NCBI GenBank assembly: GCA_019794795.1
Contig: JAIMFC010000004.1
Span: 1 to 64,000, forward strand
Origin: Streptococcus gallolyticus
Lineage (GTDB): Bacteria > Bacillota > Bacilli > Lactobacillales > Streptococcaceae
Direction of reading: 5' to 3'
DNA length: 64,000 bases
Positions 8,734-16,125 of the stretch are shown here, in pieces. The number at the start of each line of letters is the position of its first letter. The first letter of the stretch is position 1. The notes below the pieces were generated by a model. That model was not told where the DNA came from, ran no database searches, and saw only the letters and a list, made by a program, of their open reading frames with translations. The position numbers and the translations under genes were made by a program.

Positions 8734-9357
8734 ATGGTAGATGGAAATACGACAGGGGTGGAAAAATTATTTTACATCACTTGGAAATTGATGCAATTGA
8801 CCTTTCTCTTTCATTTGTTGACAATATTAGGGGGAGTTGTATTTGGGATTGGTCCAGCTTGGGAAACAATCGTCACTCTCTTTTTAGAAACAAAAAGTTA
8901 TGAGAAGAATTATTCGATTAAAAGAGCTTTTTCAGTATGGAAGTCCTCTCTTGTGAAGGCTAACCTTCGTTTCGGGCTCTTCAGTTTCATTGCTGTTTTC
9001 CTTGTTTTTAATCTCTATTGGTCTATTCAATTCCCAAATTTACTTTTTTGGATGGTTTCCTTCCTCATTATGCTTGCAATTGTGATTGACTTCATGATGT
9101 ATGTGTACTTGATTTTCTACAACGCTGAGTATGACATTCCACTTTGGGAGAATATAAAGCTCTCTTTTATCAGTGTCTTTCTTAGTTTCAAGCAATTTCT
9201 CTTGACCATGTTGGCGCTCTTTGGGGTTTTAGCGTTAACGTGGCAATACAAGGGACTCTATCTTTTTCTTACTTTTGGGTTGCTGGTCTTGTTTCTACAT
9301 CAGGTGACTCAACCGAATCGTCAGTTGATTGATCAAATGATTGAATCAGACCAATAA
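8734..9357 (+). CDS. DUF624 (YesL-like) membrane protein
   Basis: 207 aa with five or so hydrophobic segments (for example TFLFHLLTILGGVVFGIGPA). The start at ATG 8734 is chosen because AAGGAG precedes it by 6 nt; the upstream ATG at 8719 overlaps that SD. DUF624/YesL proteins are commonly encoded beside LplABC-type sugar importers. Their biochemical role is not established. It closes the importer operon. Confidence 0.85.
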   Translation: MVDGNTTGVEKLFYITWKLMQLTFLFHLLTILGGVVFGIGPAWETIVTLFLETKSYEKNYSIKRAFSVWKSSLVKANLRFGLFSFIAVFLVFNLYWSIQFPNLLFWMVSFLIMLAIVIDFMMYVYLIFYNAEYDIPLWENIKLSFISVFLSFKQFLLTMLALFGVLALTWQYKGLYLFLTFGLLVLFLHQVTQPNRQLIDQMIESDQ

Positions 9358-9384
9358 AAGCAGAGGTTTTTGCCTCTGCTTTTT
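9358..9384. terminator. bidirectional terminator between DUF624 gene and sialidase
   Basis: The AAGCAGAGG/CCTCTGCTT stem has A-rich and T-rich flanks on its two sides and serves both convergent genes. Confidence 0.85.
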
Positions 9385-9392
9385 AATATGGT

Positions 9393-10820
9393 TTAGGATG
9401 AGAATGTGAGTTTTCGTGCGTAGATAGAGAATGGATTTTGCTCTTCTGAGCGGTGTTCGTAGAGCAGTATGAATTCGTTGGCGGAAAGTTGTTGAAGGGA
9501 ATTGTAGGCAAATTCACCTTCTTGGATAAGGTGGGAAGGGAGCCAAGTGAGGTCACCATTTTTTTCGACTTTAGCAATACGAAGGTTCCCATTGGTACGT
9601 CCAGGCCCCTCTGCATTAGCGAGGAGGATGTATTCTTCGTTGCTTTCTTCAATTTGTACAGCAGATAGTTGGACATAGACATCGGTGATGTTAGGATATT
9701 CCTGAATGGTATTTTCCCAGCTTGCACCGCCATCGTTACTGGTTGCAACTTGCAGGTGGCCATTGAGATTGCGCATGAAGAGTTTAATGTCTCCATTTTT
9801 TAGTTGAACAGCTACAGACTCAGTATTTTGAGCTAGTTCATTATCCATCGTTTCAGAATGAATGATTTCTTCTGTTGAAAGCTTACGATGATCGTTAACA
9901 GCTTGTCCTATTTGCCAGGTTTGTCCAGCATCGTCGGAATAGATGACGCGGGAGCTTTGGGATCCTGTGAGGTGAGAAACAAAGTTAGTGGTATAAGCTG
10001 GAATGATGAAGCGCCCAGCGTATGGTCCGTATTTTAGGACGAGACCTGCTCCAGGAGAAACACCTAGGAATTTCATTTGTGGAGTACGGAGTTGGGCTGT
10101 GATGTCACGGGGACAGGACCAAGTTTGGCCGTCATCATCACTATGGGATAACCAGATATAACTGGTTTTGGCAACACGGAAAGGGGCAGTTTGATTGCTA
10201 GTGTGGAAGATATTACCCAAATATTTTCCTTCTTGATAGAGATTTCCTAAGTCTGAGTAGGGAGCCTGGGTGGATTCTATGGTGACAAAAAAGTCCGTTG
10301 GTTCATTTTCTGGACTAAAGACTTGTCCATTTTCTCTGATAGTATAGACTTGGGCTTTTTCATTGCAATAGAGGTTGAGATAGTGTTTTTCTCCGATGCG
10401 AGTGTGGGCTGCTTCAAACTGCTCTGCCATACCGAAAATGCCACGTCCTTCAGGATACATATCATATAAGGCAAAAATACGTTGGCTACTAGGGTCTTGG
10501 AGGAGGGCGGTATCAATAGTAAAGGCTGCTTTTTCTTCGTCTGTAGCAGGATTTGGATTGTCTGCCAAATCAACCACAGTCGTAATCGGGCTCCAAGTTG
10601 TCCCCTTGTCCTGACTTCGTCTAATAACAGTTCGGATATCCCCCCAATCAAAGTGATGCTCCATTCGTTGGTCAGCTGCAGCCAATAGATTTCCAGACTG
10701 TGTTAAGAGAAGAGCGGGAATCCGATAGCTAAATACACCGTGAGAACTTTTCTTCTCTTGTTGTCCACCTTCAAAAACTAGTTGAGGGGGACTGACAGTC
10801 AAATTTTCAAAATTTATCAT
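9393..10820 (-). CDS. exo-alpha-sialidase, NanB/NanC-like catalytic domain, no signal peptide
   Basis: 475 aa, family GH33. Motifs in order: YRIP at residues 32-35 (catalytic-triad Arg), the acidic region HHFDWGDIR (about 56-63), and Asp boxes SQDKGTTW, SDDDGQTW, SDDAGQTW and SNDGGASW. Then come NTESVAVQLKNGD (catalytic Glu) and FAYNSLQQL (catalytic Tyr). The order and wording are close to the catalytic domains of pneumococcal NanB/NanC. It lacks their N-terminal lectin (CBM40) domain and any signal peptide, and there is no LPXTG sorting signal. It probably acts in the cytoplasm on sialylated glycans brought in by the convergent importer. Only a weak SD (AAGAGAAAG) is seen. Confidence 0.9.
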   Translation of the reverse strand: MINFENLTVSPPQLVFEGGQQEKKSSHGVFSYRIPALLLTQSGNLLAAADQRMEHHFDWGDIRTVIRRSQDKGTTWSPITTVVDLADNPNPATDEEKAAFTIDTALLQDPSSQRIFALYDMYPEGRGIFGMAEQFEAAHTRIGEKHYLNLYCNEKAQVYTIRENGQVFSPENEPTDFFVTIESTQAPYSDLGNLYQEGKYLGNIFHTSNQTAPFRVAKTSYIWLSHSDDDGQTWSCPRDITAQLRTPQMKFLGVSPGAGLVLKYGPYAGRFIIPAYTTNFVSHLTGSQSSRVIYSDDAGQTWQIGQAVNDHRKLSTEEIIHSETMDNELAQNTESVAVQLKNGDIKLFMRNLNGHLQVATSNDGGASWENTIQEYPNITDVYVQLSAVQIEESNEEYILLANAEGPGRTNGNLRIAKVEKNGDLTWLPSHLIQEGEFAYNSLQQLSANEFILLYEHRSEEQNPFSIYARKLTFSS

Positions 10821-10943
10821 TTTTCTTTCTCTTTTCTGTTTTTTTCCACAGTATCACAAAGTTGTGCATGGAACAATGTCCATTTTCCTATGCCTAAAAT
10901 CTGTATAAGAAGGAATAAAGATTGTAGAAGGAGCGAGCCATTC

Positions 10944-10972
10944 TTGACAAAAATAGATTACAAATGTAAACT
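10944..10972 (+). promoter_or_regulatory. copY promoter with cop box
   Basis: -35 TTGACA (10944-10949), 17-bp spacer, -10 TAAACT (10967-10972). TACAAATGTA at 10959-10968 is a perfect CopY operator core (TACANNTGTA) overlapping the -10, so CopY autoregulates. Confidence 0.88.
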
Positions 10973-10993
10973 TAATGTGGTAAGGAGGTTTCT

Positions 10994-11428
10994 ATGGTAG
11001 AACAAGTCATGTCTGCTGCAGAATGGCAGGCGATGCGAGTTGTCTGGGCTCATCCGGGATCAAGCTCGCAATTTATCATCTCTGCACTCCAAGAAGGTTT
11101 TGACTGGCAGGCGGCGACTATTAAGACGCTTTTGGGACGTTTGCGCAAAAAAGGTTATCTAGAAATGGTCAAAGTCGGAACTGCTTATCAATATCAACCT
11201 CTTGTAACAGAAGAAGAGTATTTACGAGGACAGATTCAGTTATTATTGGAAAATGTGTGCTCGACAAAAAATATTCGTCTAGTTGAAGCTTTGTTGTCGC
11301 AGGGACAGTTTTCCAAGTTAGATTTGGCTCATTTGCAGCAGGTAGTAGAGCAGGAATGGTCAACAGCACCAGAAAATTTAATATGTCATTGCCTATCTGG
11401 TCAATGTACTTGTGGATATCACCACTAG
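10994..11428 (+). CDS. copY: CopY, copper-responsive repressor
   Basis: 144 aa of the BlaI/MecI/CopY family. The N-terminal winged helix is at about 5-75. The C-terminal CxCxxxxCxC cluster is at residues 131, 133, 138 and 140 (CHCLSGQCTC). In CopY proteins this motif binds zinc when repressing and copper when derepressed. SD AAGGAGG precedes the ATG. The expected copA efflux ATPase is missing downstream; only copZ follows. Confidence 0.95.
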   Translation: MVEQVMSAAEWQAMRVVWAHPGSSSQFIISALQEGFDWQAATIKTLLGRLRKKGYLEMVKVGTAYQYQPLVTEEEYLRGQIQLLLENVCSTKNIRLVEALLSQGQFSKLDLAHLQQVVEQEWSTAPENLICHCLSGQCTCGYHH

Positions 11429-11440
11429 AAAAGAGGAAAC

Positions 11441-11650
11441 ATGAAACAAACACTTATGATTGAAAATATGTCTTGCCAAAATTGTGCTAAGCATGTAATG
11501 GAACACTTGTCAGCTTTGGTGGGAGTCGAGAGTGTCCAAGTAGAATTGGAAGCCAAGCAAGTGGTGGTAGAGACTACTCAAGAGTACAGCTGTTCAGATT
11601 ATCAGCTAGCACTCGAGGATACCATTTATGAGGTGAAGGAAGTAAATTAA
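11441..11650 (+). CDS. copZ: CopZ-like copper chaperone (HMA domain)
   Basis: 69 aa, a single heavy-metal-associated domain with the MSCQNC metal-binding motif (residues 10-15). It follows copY by 12 nt with SD AGAGGAAA and shares its promoter. It would carry Cu(I) in the cytoplasm, either to CopY or to a CopA encoded elsewhere. The absence of copA between copY and copZ is unusual compared with the copYAZ order of other streptococci. Confidence 0.9.
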   Translation: MKQTLMIENMSCQNCAKHVMEHLSALVGVESVQVELEAKQVVVETTQEYSCSDYQLALEDTIYEVKEVN

Positions 11651-11673
11651 AAAGCGAGGGAACTCGCTTTTTA
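11650..11673. terminator. bidirectional terminator between copZ and HIT gene
   Basis: The AAAAGCGAG-GGAA-CTCGCTTTTT hairpin serves both convergent genes. Confidence 0.88.
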
Positions 11674-12054
11674 TAATGTCTTGAGAAAATTCGCCAAATC
11701 CCAGTCTTCTGGGTTCGATTCTAGATTATCCCAGAAACCGTCGTTTTTCTTGCGGGGAATAAGGTGCAGGTGGAAGTGTGTGCCCTCATCCATGAGTTCT
11801 TTGTCATTGCTGGCGCTGGTTACCCCAGCGATCGGCAAGTGTTTTTCTAACTTAGCAATCATCTGTACTTGGAGTTCAATCAATTCGTGCAAGGAAGTCT
11901 TAGGTAGTTCGGTTATGCTTTCGTAGTGTTCTTTTGAGATGATGAGCAAGTGCCCTGTTTGGATAGGGTTAATGTCAAAAACGACCTTGAAGGATTGGGT
12001 TTCATGAATAATCTGGTCAGGGGTGATATAGTTGCAAAAGATACAATTTTCCAT
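11671..12054 (-). CDS. HIT-family nucleotide hydrolase/transferase
   Basis: 127 aa. The histidine triad HFHLHLI lies near residue 93, with an N-terminal CxxC zinc pair (CIFC) typical of HinT/Fhit-like proteins. It likely hydrolyses AMP-linked substrates in the cytoplasm. SD AAGGAGGAG lies just before the ATG. Monocistronic; its terminator overlaps that of copZ. Confidence 0.9.
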   Translation of the reverse strand: MENCIFCNYITPDQIIHETQSFKVVFDINPIQTGHLLIISKEHYESITELPKTSLHELIELQVQMIAKLEKHLPIAGVTSASNDKELMDEGTHFHLHLIPRKKNDGFWDNLESNPEDWDLANFLKTL

Positions 12055-12067
12055 AGCTCCTCCTTAT

Positions 12068-12091
12068 GAAAAAACGAGCCGAAGCTCGTTT
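12068..12091 (-). terminator. tyrS terminator
   Basis: On the minus strand AAACGAGCTTCGGCTCGTTTTTTC forms a GC stem with a T run. Confidence 0.85.
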
Positions 12092-12100
12092 GGAGTTGGA

Positions 12101-13357
12101 TTAGTAAGTCAATACAAAGTATTTTTTCTTACCGCGACGGATAACAGTGAGTTCGTTTTCCAATTTGTCTTGGTCTGAAAGGGTGTAGTCTAGGTCTTGG
12201 ATGCGGTCACCATTGATGTAGATGGCACCGTTTTGAACGTCTTCACGGGCTTGACGTTTTGAATTGACAACGCCAGCAGTGACTAGGATTTCAACGATGT
12301 TAAGGTTATCGTCAGCCTTGACGTCGTAGTTTGGCACACCACGAAGACCTTGTTTGAGTTCTTTAACGGAAAGGCCTTTGATGTTACCTGCAAAGAGTTG
12401 TTCAGTGATGTTGACAGCTTCTTTGTAGGCTTCTTCACCATGAACAAGGGTAACGACTTCGCGTGCCAATGTTTTTTGTGCCAAACGTTCATGTGGCGCA
12501 GCTTCAAATTGAACACGGATGTCTTCGATTTCGTCTAAAGTGAGGAAGGTGAATATTTTCAAGAAGCGGATAGCATCGGCATCCATAACATTGAGCCAGA
12601 ATTGGTACATTTCGTATGGTGATGTTTTGTCAGCATCAAGCCAAACAGCGTTTCCTTCAGATTTCCCGAATTTTTTACCAGTCGAGTCAGTGATAAGTGG
12701 CACCGTCATAACGTGGCCAGTCTTATCAGCTTTACGGCGAAGCAATTCTGTACCAGCTGTCATGTTACCCCATTGGTCTGAACCACCGATTTGAAGGGTT
12801 ACATTGTGTTTGTCATTGAGTTCGTAGAAGTCATAACCTTGCATGATTTGGTAAGCAAACTCAGTGTATGAAATTCCTGTTTCAATGCGTTTTTTAACGG
12901 ATTCTTTGCTCATCATGTAGTTGACAGTGAAGTATTTACCAATATCACGGAGGAAGTCGATGAAGCTGACACTACCAAACCAGTCGTAGTTGTTAACCAT
13001 GACGGCTTTGTTGTCGCCATTTTCAAAATCTAAGAAGCGCGAGAGCTGTCCTTGGATTTTCGTCACCCAACCATCAACAGTATCTTTGGTTTGAAGGCTG
13101 CGCTCAGCATCTTTAAATGATGGGTCACCGATAAGGCCAGTAGCACCACCGACAAGGGCGTAAGGTTTGTGGCCTGCTAATTGCAAGCGACGAGAAGTTA
13201 AGATAGCCACCAAGTGACCAAGGTGAAGGCTATCGGCTGTAGGGTCATAACCAGTATAATAAGAAACAGAACCCTCCTCAAGCGCTTTGCGGAGCGCTTC
13301 TTCGTCCGTTGTCTGAAAGACGAGGCCACGTTCTTTGAGTTCGTCAAAAATGTTCAT
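12101..13357 (-). CDS. tyrS: tyrosyl-tRNA synthetase
   Basis: 418 aa, class I aminoacyl-tRNA synthetase that charges tRNA-Tyr. The HIGH motif is HLGHL (45-49), the KMSKS motif is KFGKS (about 230), and the C terminus carries an S4 RNA-binding domain. Length matches bacterial TyrRS. The leader is only about 30 nt from the predicted start, so there is no room for a T-box. Confidence 0.97.
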   Translation of the reverse strand: MNIFDELKERGLVFQTTDEEALRKALEEGSVSYYTGYDPTADSLHLGHLVAILTSRRLQLAGHKPYALVGGATGLIGDPSFKDAERSLQTKDTVDGWVTKIQGQLSRFLDFENGDNKAVMVNNYDWFGSVSFIDFLRDIGKYFTVNYMMSKESVKKRIETGISYTEFAYQIMQGYDFYELNDKHNVTLQIGGSDQWGNMTAGTELLRRKADKTGHVMTVPLITDSTGKKFGKSEGNAVWLDADKTSPYEMYQFWLNVMDADAIRFLKIFTFLTLDEIEDIRVQFEAAPHERLAQKTLAREVVTLVHGEEAYKEAVNITEQLFAGNIKGLSVKELKQGLRGVPNYDVKADDNLNIVEILVTAGVVNSKRQAREDVQNGAIYINGDRIQDLDYTLSDQDKLENELTVIRRGKKKYFVLTY

Positions 13358-13396
13358 AAATACACCTACAGTTTCTAAATAATATTCTATCTCTAT

Positions 13397-13424
13397 ATTA
13401 TATCAAATAGGAAATTTTCGTCAA
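13397..13424 (-). promoter_or_regulatory. tyrS promoter
   Basis: Minus strand -35 TTGACG (13419-13424), 16-bp spacer, -10 TATAAT (13397-13402). Confidence 0.75.
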
Positions 13425-13466
13425 ATGCAAGAAAATATGATAAAATAGGGATAGTATGAGGTTTTT

Positions 13467-15869
13467 ATGGTAAAGAAACAAGATAAAAAAGAAGAAAAAC
13501 AGACAGAAGAAGTTGACAAGTTAACCCCAGGAGATATTTGTGGTATTATTCTCCGTAGTTTGAAGTTGACGGTGAATTTTTTAGTTGTCTTATTTGGATT
13601 GCTGGGCTTGTTTGGTGCCGGAATTGGAGTTGGTTTTGTTGCTAATTTGTTTGACCAAGTGACCGTGCCAGACAAAGAAGAGTTAGTGGCTCGAGTCACC
13701 AATATTAGCAGTATTTCTAAGGTGGTTTATGCAGACAATAGTCTCATCTCAGAAGTGACATCAGACCTTCTTCGGACACCCGTTACAACGGATAAGATTT
13801 CTCAAAATATCAAGGATGCGGTGATTGCGACAGAGGATGCGACCTTTGAAAGTCACAATGGTGTAGTACCTAGGGCCGTTTTGCGTGCAGCTTTGGGCTC
13901 TGCGGGACTGGGTTCATCTAGTGGTGGTTCGACATTGACCCAGCAGCTTATCAAGCAACAATTGGTAGGTGACGCACCGACCTTTAGTCGGAAGGCGAAT
14001 GAGATTATTTCTGCCCTAGCTTTGGAACGGACGATGAGCAAGGCAGATATTTTGACGACTTATCTCAATGTGTCGCCTTTTGGTCGCAATAACCAAGGAC
14101 TGAACATTGCAGGTGTTGAAGAAGCAGCACAAGGGATTTTTGGCAAATCTGCTAGTGATTTGACGGTTCCTCAAGCGGCATTTATCGCAGGTTTACCACA
14201 AAGTCCGATTGTCTATTCTCCTTATTCTGCCAATGGGACCTTCAAATCTGACGAAAACATGAGTTATGGTCTAGCGCGGCAAAAAGATGTCCTTTACAAT
14301 ATGTATCGGACTGGAAAATTGAATCAAAAAGATTATGACACCTATAAGAACTACGATGTAAAGAAAGACTTTATTGCTCCAGCACCAGTGACAGGGGATA
14401 ACAAAGATTACCTTTACTACGCAGTCATGGCTGAAGCTAAGAAAGCGATGTATGAGTATCTCATTAAACGAGATAAGGTGTCGGAAAATGACCTGAAAAA
14501 TGATGAAACGATTGTAGCCTATAAGGACTTGGCAGAACAAGAGCTCAGCCAAGGTGGTTATACCATTAAGAGTACGGTTGATAAGGGTATCTACAAGACC
14601 ATGCAGAGTGTGGTGGCCAATTATGGTTACGAACTAGATGCCAATAATGGTTATGTGGATACAGGTAGTGTTCTGCTGGACAATAGCACAGGAGCTATTC
14701 TTGGCTTTATCGGCGGCCGAGATTACGCTAGTAACCAAAACAACCATGCCCTGTCTACCCAGCGTTCACCAGGGTCTACGGTCAAACCATTCTTAGCTTA
14801 TGGTATAGCGATTGATCAGGGGCTGATGGGCTCTGCTAGTGTTCTATCAAACTACCCGACAACCTTTGCAGATGGTACTCAAATCATGCATGGGAATAGC
14901 AGTGGTACTGGTATGATGAATCTACAAAGTGCGCTCAATGCTTCTGCTAATATTCCAGCCTTTTGGACTTATAAACTCTTGCAAAATAACGGTGTAGATG
15001 TCAAATCCTATATGGATAAGATGCACTACGATATTTCGATGTATGATATCGAAAGTCTGCCTCTCGGTGGTGGCATTGAGACAACTGTTGCTGAAAACAC
15101 GAATGCCTATCAGACGTTGGCAAATGGTGGTGTTTATCAAGAAAAGTACATTGTCGAGTCAATTACTGCAGCAGACGGAACGGTAGTTTACCAACATCAA
15201 GCAAAACCAGTCCAAGTTTACTCAAAGGCAACATCAAGTATTATGATGCACTTGCTGAAAGGTGTGTTGAATTCTGGTGAAACAACGACCTTCCCAAGTC
15301 GTTTGTCAGCACTCAATCCTGGACTAGCTGCTAGCGGAGTTCTGGCAGGAAAAACAGGTACAAGTAATGACACAGCTGATGTTTGGCTCATGCTATCCAC
15401 TCCGTCCATCACCTTGGGAACCTGGGCGGGTCACGATGATAACACTGAAATGCATTATTTGACTGGTTACAATAATAACGCCCAATACTCCGCCTATTTG
15501 GTGAATGCTTTAGCGCAAGCTAAGCCAGAGTGGTTTTCAACTGCCTTTAGTTTAGATGATTCTGTTATCGCGTCATCTGTTTTAGCTTCAACAGGACAAA
15601 GACCTGGAACAGCTCAGGTCAATGGGCGTTCTATAACAGTTTCAGGTGCAGCAACCACGAGCTTTTGGGCAAAAAATGGTGCGCCTGTTACAAGCTATCA
15701 CTTTATGATTGGTGGTACGGATAGCGACAAGGCTCGTGCTTGGAGTAGCTTGTTTGGTTCATCTAATAATAATAATAATAATAATAAAACATCTACAACG
15801 AAGAGTTCATCTTCGACAGCAAAACCTTCCAGCTCAACGACTCCAAGTAGTTCGCAAGGAAGCAATTAA
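13467..15869 (+). CDS. pbp1b: penicillin-binding protein 1B (bifunctional class A PBP)
   Basis: 800 aa, extracellular peptidoglycan synthase anchored by one N-terminal helix (about 31-60). The GT51 glycosyltransferase domain shows EDATFESHNGV (E123, D124) and GGSTLTQQ (153-160). The transpeptidase domain carries STVK (active-site Ser, in SPGSTVKPF), SAN and KTGT. The C-terminal 50 residues are low-complexity Asn/Ser/Thr, probably a cell-wall-spanning tail. An extended -10 (TGATAAAAT) precedes the gene. Divergent from tyrS. Confidence 0.95.
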   Translation: MVKKQDKKEEKQTEEVDKLTPGDICGIILRSLKLTVNFLVVLFGLLGLFGAGIGVGFVANLFDQVTVPDKEELVARVTNISSISKVVYADNSLISEVTSDLLRTPVTTDKISQNIKDAVIATEDATFESHNGVVPRAVLRAALGSAGLGSSSGGSTLTQQLIKQQLVGDAPTFSRKANEIISALALERTMSKADILTTYLNVSPFGRNNQGLNIAGVEEAAQGIFGKSASDLTVPQAAFIAGLPQSPIVYSPYSANGTFKSDENMSYGLARQKDVLYNMYRTGKLNQKDYDTYKNYDVKKDFIAPAPVTGDNKDYLYYAVMAEAKKAMYEYLIKRDKVSENDLKNDETIVAYKDLAEQELSQGGYTIKSTVDKGIYKTMQSVVANYGYELDANNGYVDTGSVLLDNSTGAILGFIGGRDYASNQNNHALSTQRSPGSTVKPFLAYGIAIDQGLMGSASVLSNYPTTFADGTQIMHGNSSGTGMMNLQSALNASANIPAFWTYKLLQNNGVDVKSYMDKMHYDISMYDIESLPLGGGIETTVAENTNAYQTLANGGVYQEKYIVESITAADGTVVYQHQAKPVQVYSKATSSIMMHLLKGVLNSGETTTFPSRLSALNPGLAASGVLAGKTGTSNDTADVWLMLSTPSITLGTWAGHDDNTEMHYLTGYNNNAQYSAYLVNALAQAKPEWFSTAFSLDDSVIASSVLASTGQRPGTAQVNGRSITVSGAATTSFWAKNGAPVTSYHFMIGGTDSDKARAWSSLFGSSNNNNNNNKTSTTKSSSSTAKPSSSTTPSSSQGSN

Positions 15870-15871
15870 AC

Positions 15872-15900
15872 TTGAACTATACACGGTATTATGCTATAAT
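15872..15900 (+). promoter_or_regulatory. rpoBC promoter
   Basis: -35 TTGAAC (15872-15877), 17-bp spacer, extended -10 TGCTATAAT (15892-15900). It lies directly after the pbp1b stop and leaves a leader of about 220 nt before rpoB. Confidence 0.85.
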
Positions 15901-15956
15901 GTAGAGAAATAATTTGTCGTGTGTCTTGTGTGAAATATTGTCCATACAAGGCTTGC

Positions 15957-16004
15957 AGCAGTTAAATCATACTTTTCAAAAAGGAAGATTTAGCTGCTCT
16001 TTTT
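15957..16004 (+). terminator. terminator-like hairpin in the rpoB leader
   Basis: A 12-bp stem, AGCAGTTAAATC (15957-15968) with GATTTAGCTGCT (15987-15998, one G-T pair), is followed by CTTTTTG. It lies after the rpoB promoter and well before the rpoB start, so it would act as an attenuator rather than as the end of pbp1b alone. Confidence 0.65.
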
Positions 16005-16125
16005 GTGTCTATTTGATGGATTTTTAGGAATTGTAATGTATTCTTAAAGATTCTAAAAATTCTAACAAAAGGCAAATGTGTTTGATTTTGCAAAAAAATC
16101 AATAGAAAAATAGAGGAGAATTAAC

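Noticed and set aside
13358..13466. Possible T-box upstream of tyrS
   Set aside because: The spacer is only 109 bp with promoters for both strands; no T-box core or specifier stem.
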